Shown here: positions 43,917-51,758 of the stretch, in pieces
Layout of the letters: the number at the start of each line of letters is the position of its first letter
Numbering within the stretch: position 1 is the stretch's first letter
Origin: JADLGL01 sp050184415
Lineage (GTDB): Bacteria; Pseudomonadota; Alphaproteobacteria; Rhizobiales; Kaistiaceae
DNA length: 64,000 nucleotides
Direction of reading: 5' to 3'
NCBI GenBank assembly: GCA_050184415.1
Contig: JBFXAJ010000010.1
Span: forward strand, 42,287-106,286
The notes under the pieces: generated by a model
The model's input: the letters and a program-made list of their open reading frames with translations, nothing else
What the model was told of the DNA's origin: nothing
Database searches by the model: none
Translations under genes and position numbers: made by a program

Positions 43917-44357
43917 ATGACGGATCGACTTACGCCACAGCAGCGCTCACGCGTCATGTCGCGAGTGAGGTCCCGAGACACTACGCCCGAGCGCTCCGTG
44001 AGGAGCACCCTGCATCGTCTAGGATTCCGATTCCGACTGCACGCAGTCGATCTTCCCGGGCGACCAGACATTGTGTTGCGCAAACATCGGACAGCTATCT
44101 TTGTCCACGGCTGTTTCTGGCATTCCCACGATTGCCGAGCTGGCCGTCCCCCGGCAACACGAGTGGAATTCTGGACCGCTAAGCTTGCTGCCACTCGCAG
44201 CCGGGACGAGCGCGCGACCTCGCTCTTACATGCCAGCGGATGGCAAGTGATAGTCGTCTGGGAATGCCAAACGAGAAATGCATCCGCGCTCTTCGGAGCT
44301 CTTGCAAAACTCACCTACAATAATAGGACGAAAGACATATATGGAAGAGATAACTAA
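43917..44357 (+). CDS. vsr: Very-short-patch mismatch endonuclease Vsr
   Basis: This endonuclease nicks T:G mismatches produced by deamination of 5-methylcytosine. The catalytic Asp51 (PGRPDIVL), His64 and His69 (FVHGCFWHSHDC), Glu25 and Asp97 are present. So are the zinc ligands Cys66, His71, Cys73 and Cys117, all at the same numbers as in the E. coli protein as I recall them. Its 146 residues are normal. It fits functionally with the cytosine-5 methyltransferase encoded 1 kb away. Its last 17 bases overlap the next small ORF. Confidence 0.95.
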   Translation: MTDRLTPQQRSRVMSRVRSRDTTPERSVRSTLHRLGFRFRLHAVDLPGRPDIVLRKHRTAIFVHGCFWHSHDCRAGRPPATRVEFWTAKLAATRSRDERATSLLHASGWQVIVVWECQTRNASALFGALAKLTYNNRTKDIYGRDN

Positions 44358-44460
44358 GCTGTTTAAAGCCTCGACCGCTGCTTACAACACGGGCCGTCCG
44401 CATCTCTCAATTAGCAGAGACCTAGTTCGCCTCGCGCTAGCTAAACTGCGTGCGGAGTGA
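44341..44460 (+). CDS. 39-residue ORF between vsr and the restriction endonuclease
   Basis: An ATG inside the end of vsr opens a frame starting MEEITKLFKASTAAYNTGRP and ending with TGA at 44458-44460. That stop overlaps the GTG of the next gene by four bases (GTGA). The peptide is basic and probably helical, with no motif I know. Overlaps on both sides suggest a coupled three-gene unit, which is the main reason to accept it. Confidence 0.45.
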   Translation: MEEITKLFKASTAAYNTGRPHLSISRDLVRLALAKLRAE

Positions 44461-45281
44461 CCGACTACCAACCATATTCGATCCACCGCTTGTCAAACAT
44501 TGAAACCTACTATTCCACGTTTTCGGTCGGTTCGTCGTATTCCAGACCAATCGCAAGCTCCGTAATTGAAGCAGACGGCGACGGCTTCATGGCGTTGGAG
44601 GAAAGGGTACTCAATAGACTCCGGGTGCAGTCTCCACTAGGAGCATCCGAGTCCAACGACGTGACTAGGTATATATATACCGCCGTAATGTCGGTGGCGT
44701 CGGCCTTCGACATTTGGCAGCCGGGCAGCCGTAAGTCGCCCGGTACGTTCTTTGAGGTATTTATGGCTGCTCTGTTTCAATTACATATGACCAACGTTAC
44801 GCTGTCTAAGCATATCAACTTAGGGGCGTTACTTGGCACGGATACAACGGCCGAGGAGGCGGTTGCGCGAGAGCTCACTGGGAGTGATGAAGAAGAGGAG
44901 GAGTCCAGCGTGTCAACCGATCTTGTCGCAACCTCCCGCTTAAACGGATTGTCGGCCGTCCTACCTTTGAAGATTACGACACGCGAGCGAGTGGTACAGC
45001 CGTTTGCGCATCAAAGAATTTTAGAGTCGTCCTTCCCGGGAAGGTATTTTTCCTTCCTCTGCTGTATCAGCGAAACTCAATTGGACAAGAAGACACATTC
45101 AGTCAAGCAGATCTGTGTCCCGGGAACAATTAAGCTGTTCCAGCGCTTCCTGAGCCCAATGAACGGCATTTATTATTGCGACCCTCCTGTCCGCTACACA
45201 CAGCCGTCCTTGACCAACATCATTCCAGTGAAAAAGCTAGGAGAGGTATTCAACGACGTTCGGAGCTTGCTCGCGGCTTAG
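44457..45281 (+). CDS. Putative type II restriction endonuclease
   Basis: This 274-residue protein is of no family I can name. Its position beside a C5 methyltransferase and vsr suggests the cognate endonuclease. A plausible PD-(D/E)xK-like site is Glu100 (SPGTFFEVF), Asp155 (VSTDLV) and Lys172 (VLPLKITTRERVVQP), followed by a conserved-looking RERVVQPFAHQ stretch. The canonical Glu before x-Lys is replaced by Pro. An acidic run (DEEEEES) precedes the Asp. The start is GTG, overlapping the preceding ORF. It ends four bases into the end of the convergent methyltransferase gene. Base use is much more AT-rich than in the neighbours. Confidence 0.6.
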   Translation: MTDYQPYSIHRLSNIETYYSTFSVGSSYSRPIASSVIEADGDGFMALEERVLNRLRVQSPLGASESNDVTRYIYTAVMSVASAFDIWQPGSRKSPGTFFEVFMAALFQLHMTNVTLSKHINLGALLGTDTTAEEAVARELTGSDEEEEESSVSTDLVATSRLNGLSAVLPLKITTRERVVQPFAHQRILESSFPGRYFSFLCCISETQLDKKTHSVKQICVPGTIKLFQRFLSPMNGIYYCDPPVRYTQPSLTNIIPVKKLGEVFNDVRSLLAA

Positions 45282-46405
45282 ACAGCCAACGAGAGCTGCT
45301 TCCGCTCTGTGCCTTCGGGGACCTGCATACGCGGGTGATTTGGCAAATTCTGTCTGCCAAGAGCGCGCCGAATGGCAACACCGGCTGACCTAGCGAGGGG
45401 CGGGGGGACCGCGTTGCCGATCTGGTACCGAATGTCGTGGCGGGTCCCCTCGAAGACAAACGTATCGGGAAAGCCCTGAAGGCGTGCGCCTTCTCGCAGA
45501 GTTATCGACCTATTCTCCGCAGGGTGCCCGTACCGGCCGCGAGAGAAGCTATCAAAGCCCGCGGTGATGGTCGGCGCCTGTCCCCGCCACGCTAACCTCC
45601 CGTATACGTCTGGCCATCCGCCAGTCACGGGCGCGTCGACCTTCTGAGAATCGATGCGTAGATGGAAAGGGATGTCCTGCCAACCGCCGCCCTGCGGCAC
45701 ATGAGAGATGCGCTCCTCATTTATCGCGCTAATGCGACATCTCATGTGGTTCGCAAAGAGCGGGTGCTCAGTTCCATCTGAGGGTGGAGACGGTAGATCG
45801 CCAATCGCATCCCATACCGTAGCACGCTGTGCTTCCTTAAGAAGGAAAGGCCTCGCCGCACGCAGATCCTTGCGCAACCCAATAACTAGGAAGCGACCAC
45901 GAGTCTGTGCAAGCCCGAATTCTGCGCAGTTAACCCTAAACTCGTACTGATCATAGCCGGACAGGCGTTCACTCATTTCAACAATGAGGTCTCGGCCGCG
46001 CTTCTGTCCAACTATCTCGACATTCTCGAAGAGAAACGCCTTGGGACCTAGTTCCTCCACCAATCGAACGTACTCACGAACCAGTCCGTTACGCGGGTCA
46101 TCCAACAAATGCGCCCCGCGACGCTGTTTGGAAAAGCCTTGGCATGGGGGACCTCCGCTGAAGAGATCGACCTCATCAATCCCGGCATCTTCAAGCAGTT
46201 GACGACCCGTAGCTTTCCACGCATCGCGTACCACGCCATGGTCGCCCAGGTTGCGCCTATACGTGCTGATGGCGGCGTCGTTGTTGTCAAACGCAAGCTT
46301 CACTGAGAAGCCGGCCTCCGAAAGGCCAAGCGACATGCCGCCAGCCCCCGCGAAGGATTCTATGCAGGTTGGTCGAGCGCTCTCCAGTTCGATAACGTCA
46401 CTCAT
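45278..46405 (-). CDS. dcm: DNA (cytosine-5-)-methyltransferase
   Basis: This is a complete m5C methyltransferase. Motif I is CIESFAGAGGMSLGLSEAGF, the catalytic cysteine lies in motif IV GGPPCQGFSKQRRG, motif VI is FENVE, motif VIII is QTRGRFLVIG, and motif X is YQIGNAVPPPLARSAG. A target-recognition region lies between VIII and IX, but I cannot deduce its sequence specificity. I chose the ATG at 46405 (375 residues); an ATG at 46441 would add 12 and overlap the divergent promoter. It probably protects the host from the neighbouring endonuclease. Confidence 0.94.
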   Translation of the reverse strand: MSDVIELESARPTCIESFAGAGGMSLGLSEAGFSVKLAFDNNDAAISTYRRNLGDHGVVRDAWKATGRQLLEDAGIDEVDLFSGGPPCQGFSKQRRGAHLLDDPRNGLVREYVRLVEELGPKAFLFENVEIVGQKRGRDLIVEMSERLSGYDQYEFRVNCAEFGLAQTRGRFLVIGLRKDLRAARPFLLKEAQRATVWDAIGDLPSPPSDGTEHPLFANHMRCRISAINEERISHVPQGGGWQDIPFHLRIDSQKVDAPVTGGWPDVYGRLAWRGQAPTITAGFDSFSRGRYGHPAENRSITLREGARLQGFPDTFVFEGTRHDIRYQIGNAVPPPLARSAGVAIRRALGRQNLPNHPRMQVPEGTERKQLSLAV

Positions 46406-46431
46406 TGAGAGAATCGCCTTATCATCCAAGG

Positions 46432-46437
46432 TACAAT
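46432..46437 (+). promoter_or_regulatory. Possible -10 box of a leaderless HTH regulator transcript
   Basis: TACAAT matches the -10 consensus at five of six positions. It ends seven bases before the ATG of the HTH gene, so transcription would start at or next to that codon. No Shine-Dalgarno precedes the ATG. GATAA (46391-46395) and TTATC (46419-46423) form an inverted repeat nearby that could be an operator shared with the divergent methyltransferase gene. Confidence 0.35.
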
Positions 46438-46443
46438 CCATCG

Positions 46444-46734
46444 ATGACCGACGCGTCGGCGAAAGTCAATGCAAAAATCGCACATTGGATTTTTTCATTG
46501 ACGCCTTCGTGGTGCAGAGCATGCCGATCCCTTCTAGGCCTGACGCAAAAGGAACTGGCGGCAGCGGCCCTTGTCGCCCCCCAAACGATAGCGGACTTTG
46601 AGCGAGGTGCCAGAACTCCTCACGTCAATAACCTCAAAGCGATAGCTTCCGCTTTGGAACAGCGGGGGATAACGTTCGTCGTCGAACAAGACGCGATCGT
46701 CGGCGTACGGTGGATGCCGCCGCTGCCTCAGTAG
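46444..46734 (+). CDS. XRE-family HTH regulator, possible controller of the R-M system
   Basis: This 96-residue protein has a Cro/C1 helix-turn-helix: SLLGLTQKELAAAALVAPQT followed by IADFERGARTPHVNNLKAIA. It is divergent from the methyltransferase, with the two starts 38 bases apart, as expected for a C-protein-like regulator of a restriction-modification system. Many related small XRE proteins are ordinary chromosomal regulators, so that role is inference. It converges on lexA and overlaps its end by seven bases. The ATG at 46444 was preferred over an earlier in-frame start at 46405. Confidence 0.7.
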   Translation: MTDASAKVNAKIAHWIFSLTPSWCRACRSLLGLTQKELAAAALVAPQTIADFERGARTPHVNNLKAIASALEQRGITFVVEQDAIVGVRWMPPLPQ

Positions 46735-47429
46735 CGGCGGAAGAGACCGACGAGCCGGCCCTGGATCTGCACCCGGTCCGGCCCGAAGATGCGGGTCTCG
46801 TAGGCCGGGTTCGCGGCTTCGAGGGCGATCGACGCGCCTTTGCGGCGAAGGCGCTTGAGCGTCGCCTCCTCGCGGTCGATCAGCGCCACGACGATGTCGC
46901 CGCTGTCCGCCGTGTCGGACTTCCGCACCACCACCGTGTCGCCGTCGAAGATACCGGCCTCGATCATCGAGTCGCCACGGATCTCGAGCGCGAAATGCTC
47001 GCCCGGGCCGAGCATGTCCGGCGGCACGGAGATCGAATGGCTGTGGTTCTGGATCGCCTCGATCGGCGAGCCGGCGGCGATCTTGCCCATCACGGGGATC
47101 GCGACCGCGTCGTTCGCGGAGACGACCGGCGCCGGCGCCCGCGGCTTGCTGCCCTCGATGACCGACGGTGAGAAGCCCCGGCCGCGTGCCGGTGCCGTCG
47201 TGCCGCCGACCGTCGAATCCGGCATCCGGATCACCTCGAGCGCGCGGGCGCGATTGGGGAGCCGCTTGATGAACCCGCGCTCCTCGAGTGCCTTGATGAG
47301 GCGGTGGATGCCCGACTTCGACTTGAGATCGAGCGCGTCCTTCATCTCGTCGAAGGACGGCGGGATGCCGGACTCCTTCAGCCGCTCATGGATGAACATG
47401 AGGAGTTCATGCTGCTTGCGCGTCAACAT
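46728..47429 (-). CDS. lexA: LexA repressor
   Basis: This is the SOS-response repressor. The winged helix-turn-helix at the N-terminus begins MLTRKQHELLMFIHERLKES. The self-cleavage site is Ala-Gly in VMGKIAAGSPIEA, the catalytic serine lies in RGDSMIEAGI, and the lysine lies in IDREEATLKRL. Its 233 residues fit alphaproteobacterial LexA. A matching operator lies upstream. Confidence 0.96.
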   Translation of the reverse strand: MLTRKQHELLMFIHERLKESGIPPSFDEMKDALDLKSKSGIHRLIKALEERGFIKRLPNRARALEVIRMPDSTVGGTTAPARGRGFSPSVIEGSKPRAPAPVVSANDAVAIPVMGKIAAGSPIEAIQNHSHSISVPPDMLGPGEHFALEIRGDSMIEAGIFDGDTVVVRKSDTADSGDIVVALIDREEATLKRLRRKGASIALEAANPAYETRIFGPDRVQIQGRLVGLFRRY

Positions 47430-47483
47430 CGGGGGGGTGCTCCTCGGAGCGCGATTCGGTACAAAACACGAACAGACATAGTC

Positions 47484-47498
47484 GTTCTATTTGTGTTC
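47484..47498 (-). promoter_or_regulatory. LexA (SOS) box upstream of lexA
   Basis: GTTC, seven bases, GTTC is the direct-repeat operator bound by alphaproteobacterial LexA. It lies 55 bases before the lexA start, consistent with autorepression. A GAAC at 47470-47473 lies close by. Confidence 0.75.
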
Positions 47499-47542
47499 GG
47501 CAAGGTTGAACATTGCGTAAACCGATCGCGGCCGACGGGCGG

Positions 47543-48742
47543 TCAGAACAGGCGAAGAATCCGGCAGGTCGAACCGGCGGTCGCAGCGGCGGCATGTGGC
47601 GGCCGGACGAGGAGGCAATCGGCATCGGCTAGTGCGCGGAGCATCGAGGAATCCTGCTTCGGCAACGGGATCACGCGCGGCAGAGCACCGTCGACGGGCA
47701 TCAGGCGCGACCGGACATAGTCCTCGCGGCTGTCGTTGGCCCCGATGTCGGCACCGAGGACGGCAGGCTCGGTCTTGTCGCGATAGGGGACGCCAAGCAT
47801 GGCTTCGATCAGCGGGACGAGGAACAGAAGCGAACAGACAAGGCTCGACACCGGATTGCCGGGGAGGCCGAGGACCTGCATCCGGCCGAGCCTGCCGTGC
47901 AGCATCGGCCGTCCCGGCCGCATCGCGATCCGCCAGAAGTCGAGGTCCATGCCGATCGCCGCGAGGGCGGGGCGGACGAGGTCGTGATCACCGACCGAGG
48001 CGCCGCCGAGGGTGACGAGGATATCGATGCCGTCGGCGGCCGCCCCGGATGCTGTCGATGCGACGGCGTCGAGGCTGTCGGCAACGATGCCGAGGTCGAC
48101 GGGATCGGCGCCGCTCCGCCGCGCGAGGGCGAGGAGACCAATCGCGCTCGATGCCGCGATCTGGTCCGGGCCGGGCGGCCTGCCGGGCTCCACGAGTTCG
48201 TCGCCGATCGACAGGAAGGCCACGCGCGGCCTTCGTGAGACGGCTAATATTGACGCGCCCGCCGCCGCTGCGAGGGCCAGCTCGCGGACGCCGAGACGGC
48301 GACCCGCCTCGAGAAGCGTTGCCCCGGCGGCGAAGTCGAGTGCGCGCGGACGGATGAAGCGCCCGAGGGCCGGCGCCTCGTTGACCGTCACGTTGGCGCC
48401 GGCTGCGATCGCGTTCTCCTGGATCAGGATCGTGTCGGCGCCGGACGGCACCGGCGCGCCGGTGAAGATGCGGACGGCGGTGCCCGGCGTTACTTCGCCG
48501 GCAAATCGTCGACCGGCGATCGACTGGCCGACGACCGCGAGCGTTGCGCCGATGGAGGCGTCAGCGGCGCGGGCCGCGTAGCCGTCCATCGCCGATGCAT
48601 CGAAGGGTGGCTGGTCGCGCGCCGCTATCAGCGGCTCATGGAGGACGCGGGAATCGGCCTTACGAAGCGGTACGGTCTCGGCCGGCATCCGGCCAGCCCC
48701 GGCAAGAACCCGCCGCAGCGCCTCGTCAACCGGGAGCAGCAT
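47543..48742 (-). CDS. moeA: Molybdopterin molybdenumtransferase
   Basis: This enzyme inserts molybdate into adenylated molybdopterin. DQPPFDASAMDGYA near the N-terminus, VRIFTGAPVPSGADTI, TLGGASVGDHDLV and the C-terminal GLPGNPVSS are family hallmarks. Its 399 residues are normal. It overlaps moaC by 17 bases, so the pair is probably co-translated. Confidence 0.95.
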   Translation of the reverse strand: MLLPVDEALRRVLAGAGRMPAETVPLRKADSRVLHEPLIAARDQPPFDASAMDGYAARAADASIGATLAVVGQSIAGRRFAGEVTPGTAVRIFTGAPVPSGADTILIQENAIAAGANVTVNEAPALGRFIRPRALDFAAGATLLEAGRRLGVRELALAAAAGASILAVSRRPRVAFLSIGDELVEPGRPPGPDQIAASSAIGLLALARRSGADPVDLGIVADSLDAVASTASGAAADGIDILVTLGGASVGDHDLVRPALAAIGMDLDFWRIAMRPGRPMLHGRLGRMQVLGLPGNPVSSLVCSLLFLVPLIEAMLGVPYRDKTEPAVLGADIGANDSREDYVRSRLMPVDGALPRVIPLPKQDSSMLRALADADCLLVRPPHAAAATAGSTCRILRLF

Positions 48743-49217
48743 CGGCGCGCCAGTGGCCGGAGCGGCCGCCGCTCTTCTCGATCAGCCGGATCGCGCCGAT
48801 GACCATGCCGCGGTCGAGCGCCTTGGCCATGTCGTAGATCGTGAGGCAGGCGACCGACACGGCCGTGAGCGCCTCCATCTCGACGCCGGTCTTGCCCGTC
48901 ACGGTGGCGGTCGCCGTGACCCGAAGGCCCGGGAGTGCCTCATCGGCCACGATGTCGACGGTGACCCCGGTGAGGGGCAGGGGATGACACAGCGGGATCA
49001 GCTCGGCGGTCCGCTTGGCGGCCATGATGCCGGCGATGCGCGCGGTCGCGACGACATCGCCCTTCGGCGCGTTGCCGGCGACGATCGCCGCAAGCGTCGC
49101 CGCGGCCATCGTCACCACGCCGGACGCGACTGCCTTGCGCTCGGTCTCGGCCTTCGCGCCCACATCGACCATCCGCGCGGCGCCGGTCTCGTCCAGATGG
49201 GTCAGGCCTGCGCTCAC
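48726..49217 (-). CDS. moaC: Cyclic pyranopterin monophosphate synthase
   Basis: This enzyme makes cyclic pyranopterin monophosphate in molybdenum-cofactor synthesis. The motifs MVDVGAKAETERKAVA, LIPLCHPLPLTGV and GKTGVEMEALTAVSVA are clear. The start is GTG; 163 residues. It is followed by moeA and preceded by trpC with a 42-bp gap, an arrangement seen in other alphaproteobacteria. Confidence 0.96.
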   Translation of the reverse strand: MSAGLTHLDETGAARMVDVGAKAETERKAVASGVVTMAAATLAAIVAGNAPKGDVVATARIAGIMAAKRTAELIPLCHPLPLTGVTVDIVADEALPGLRVTATATVTGKTGVEMEALTAVSVACLTIYDMAKALDRGMVIGAIRLIEKSGGRSGHWRADAAPG

Positions 49218-49259
49218 CGGAACTCCGCTACCGTATCGACCAGGCCGCGCGCCATCTGC

Positions 49260-50054
49260 CTATACCGGCTCCAGCAGCGCCTGCGTCGCTGCCATCACGT
49301 CGTCCTGCCGCATCAGGCTCTCGCCGACCAGGAACGCGTTGATCCCGGCCCGCTGAAGCCGCGCGACGTCGGCCGGAGCGAAGATGCCGCTTTCGCCGAC
49401 AATGAGCCGATCGTCGGGGATCATCGGCGCGAGCCGTTCGGCGACCGCCAGCGACGTCTCGAAGGTTCGGAGGTCGCGGTTGTTGATGCCGATCAGCGGC
49501 GACGAGAGACGGAGCGCACGGTCGAGCTCGGCCTCGTTGTGCACCTCGACCAGCACGTCCATGCCGAGTTCGAGCGCCGTCTCCTCGAGCGCACGCGCAT
49601 CATCGTCGGAGACCGCCGCCATGATGATGAGGATGCAGTCCGCCCCCCACGCCCGCGCCTCGAGCACCTGGAACGGCTCGAACAGGAAGTCCTTCCGCAG
49701 CACCGGGATCGACACCGCGTCGCGAGCGGCGACGAGATCGTCGCGGCTGCCGAGGAAGAACGGGCCGTCGGTGAGCACCGAGAGGCACGCTGCGCCGCCA
49801 CGCTCATAGGCGCGGGCGATGGAAGGCGGGTCGAAGTCGGGCCGGATCAGTCCGCGCGACGGGCTGCCCTTCTTCACCTCGGCGATGAGGGCCGGCTTCC
49901 CGGCCTCGATCTTGCGCCGCAACGCGGCCAGGAACCCGCGTGGCGCATCCGCCGATTCCGCGATGGCACGCATCGCGGCTTCCGACATCGCTGCCTTCGC
50001 GGCGTCGATCTCGAGCCGCTTGCTCGCGGCGATCTTCTCGAGGATGTCGGCCAT
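49260..50054 (-). CDS. trpC: Indole-3-glycerol phosphate synthase
   Basis: This TIM-barrel enzyme of tryptophan synthesis shows LIAEVKKGSPSRGLI, SVLTDGPFFLGS, LRKDFLFEPFQV and IGINNRDLRTFE. The start MADILEKIAASKRLEID lies two bases after the trpD stop. An open frame continues further upstream but that part overlaps trpD and is not family sequence. The protein has 264 residues. Confidence 0.96.
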   Translation of the reverse strand: MADILEKIAASKRLEIDAAKAAMSEAAMRAIAESADAPRGFLAALRRKIEAGKPALIAEVKKGSPSRGLIRPDFDPPSIARAYERGGAACLSVLTDGPFFLGSRDDLVAARDAVSIPVLRKDFLFEPFQVLEARAWGADCILIIMAAVSDDDARALEETALELGMDVLVEVHNEAELDRALRLSSPLIGINNRDLRTFETSLAVAERLAPMIPDDRLIVGESGIFAPADVARLQRAGINAFLVGESLMRQDDVMAATQALLEPV

Positions 50055-50056
50055 GG

Positions 50057-51121
50057 CTAGCCCGGCACGTCCGAGTGCTGGCGCATCTCGGGCTTGTGGT
50101 CCGCCGGCCGGCCATTCGAGACGTTGACCAGCCGCGCGAGCCGGTCGGCGGCCGCGCCCTCGTCGATCGACTGCTTGGCGAGCACAATGCCCTCGCGGAG
50201 ATCCTCCGCGCGGCCGGCGATGACGAGGCTCGCGGCGGCATTGACGAGAACGACGTGCCGGTAGGCGGTGGGCTTGCTCGCGAGCACCGTCTTGAGCGCG
50301 ACCGCGTTCACCGCCGAGTCGCCGCCCTGGATCGCTTCGAGCGGCGTCACCGGCAGCCCGAATCCGGCCGGCTCGATCTCGAAAGTCCGGACCTTGCCGT
50401 CGCGAAGCTCCGCCACCTTGGTCGGACCCGAAAGCGAGATCTCGTCGACGCCGCCCGCGCCATGGACGACCCAGGCCGCTTCGGCGCCGAGGTCGCGCAA
50501 CACATAGGCGAGGGGCTCCACCCATTGCGGGGCGTAGACGCCGAGGAGCTGGCGCTTGACGCCTGCCGGGTTCGACAGCGGGCCGAGGAGGTTGAAGATC
50601 GTCCGCGTCCCAAGTTCGACCCGCGTCGGGCCGACATGCTTCATCGCGGAGTGGTGGCCCGGCGCGAACATGAAGCCGATGCCGGCATCTGCGATGCAGC
50701 GGGTGATCTCCGCCGGCGTCAGCTCGAGTCTTACGCCCAGCGCGGCTAGGACGTCCGCCGCGCCCGATTTCGAGGACAGCGCCCGGTTGCCGTGCTTGGC
50801 GACGGGAACGCCGGCGCCGGCGACGACGATCGCCGCGCAGGTCGAGATGTTGTAGGTGCCGGTCGCGTCGCCGCCGGTGCCGACGACGTCGATCGCATGG
50901 GCCGGCGCCTCGACGCGGACCATCTTGTCCCGCATCACCGACACCGCGCCAGCGATCTCGTCCACGGTCTCGCCGCGAACCCTTAGCGCCATGAGGAAGC
51001 CGCCGATCTGCGACGGCGTCGCCTCGCCGGACATCAGCGCTTCGAAGGCCTCGCGCGCTTCCTCGCGCGTCAGCGACGCGCCGGATGCGACCTTGCCGAG
51101 GAGCGGCTTGATCGATGCCAT
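50057..51121 (-). CDS. trpD: Anthranilate phosphoribosyltransferase
   Basis: This enzyme transfers phosphoribose to anthranilate. The PRPP site VVGTGGDATGTYNISTCAA and KHGNRALSSKSGAADVL are intact, as is GPLSNPAGVKRQLLGVY. It has 354 residues, slightly longer than usual at the C-terminus. It sits between trpG and trpC with minimal gaps. Confidence 0.96.
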   Translation of the reverse strand: MASIKPLLGKVASGASLTREEAREAFEALMSGEATPSQIGGFLMALRVRGETVDEIAGAVSVMRDKMVRVEAPAHAIDVVGTGGDATGTYNISTCAAIVVAGAGVPVAKHGNRALSSKSGAADVLAALGVRLELTPAEITRCIADAGIGFMFAPGHHSAMKHVGPTRVELGTRTIFNLLGPLSNPAGVKRQLLGVYAPQWVEPLAYVLRDLGAEAAWVVHGAGGVDEISLSGPTKVAELRDGKVRTFEIEPAGFGLPVTPLEAIQGGDSAVNAVALKTVLASKPTAYRHVVLVNAAASLVIAGRAEDLREGIVLAKQSIDEGAAADRLARLVNVSNGRPADHKPEMRQHSDVPG

Positions 51122-51124
51122 GGC

Positions 51125-51736
51125 TCAGGCCGCCGACCGGTTGGAACGGTGCCGCGCGTTCCAGGCCGCCGCGATGTCGAGGAAGTTACGGAGGATCTGG
51201 TGGCCGTGCTGCGAGGCGATGCTCTCGGGGTGGAACTGCACCGAGTGAATCGGCAGCGTCCGGTGCATGAGGCCCATCACGATGCCGTCCGAGGTCTCGG
51301 CCGTCACCTCGAGCGCCGGCGGAATCAACTCCGCGGCGACCGTCAGCGAGTGGTAGCGGGTGGCGTTGAAGCGCGGCGGGATGCCGGCGAAGACGCCGCG
51401 GCCGGTGTGGCTGATCTCGCTGAGCTTGCCGTGCATCAGCGTCGGCGCGCGCACGACCTCGCCGCCGAAGGCCTGGCCGATGGTCTGGTGGCCGAGGCAC
51501 ACGCCGAAGATCGGGATCACGTCGGCCGCGCCGGCGACGAGGTTCAGGCAGATGCCGGCGTCGTTCGGCGTGCATGGACCGGGGGACAGGACGACCGACT
51601 CCGGGTCCATCTCGAGAACTTCCGCGACCGAGATCTGGTCGTTGCGCCGGACCTCGATATCGGCTCCAAGCTCGCCGAGATAGTGGACGAGGTTGTAGGT
51701 GAAGCTGTCGTAATTATCGATGACGAGATGTGTCAT
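51125..51736 (-). CDS. trpG: Anthranilate synthase glutamine amidotransferase component
   Basis: This subunit supplies ammonia from glutamine to TrpE. The catalytic Cys is in GVCLGHQTIGQAFGG and the His-Glu pair is in SVQFHPESI. It starts MTHLVIDNYDSFTYNLVHYL and has 203 residues. TrpE is a separate protein here, not fused as in some rhizobia. trpD follows at three bases. Confidence 0.96.
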   Translation of the reverse strand: MTHLVIDNYDSFTYNLVHYLGELGADIEVRRNDQISVAEVLEMDPESVVLSPGPCTPNDAGICLNLVAGAADVIPIFGVCLGHQTIGQAFGGEVVRAPTLMHGKLSEISHTGRGVFAGIPPRFNATRYHSLTVAAELIPPALEVTAETSDGIVMGLMHRTLPIHSVQFHPESIASQHGHQILRNFLDIAAAWNARHRSNRSAA

Positions 51737-51758
51737 CTGCGCTGCCTCTGCCTTGCGA

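Larger units (their letters stand above)
43800..46735. mobile_element. Horizontally acquired restriction-modification island
   Basis: Between gltX and lexA the base composition falls visibly from the GC-rich background to a mixed sequence with many A/T-ending codons. The block contains vsr, a 39-codon ORF, a putative restriction endonuclease, a C5-cytosine methyltransferase and an HTH regulator, packed with overlapping ends. I see no integrase, transposase, tRNA or clear flanking direct repeats. Boundaries are approximate and judged by composition. Confidence 0.75.

Noticed and set aside
49260..50525. A 421-residue version of trpC extending upstream
   Set aside because: The extra N-terminal part overlaps trpD in another frame and has no family similarity; the normal TrpC start lies at 50054.
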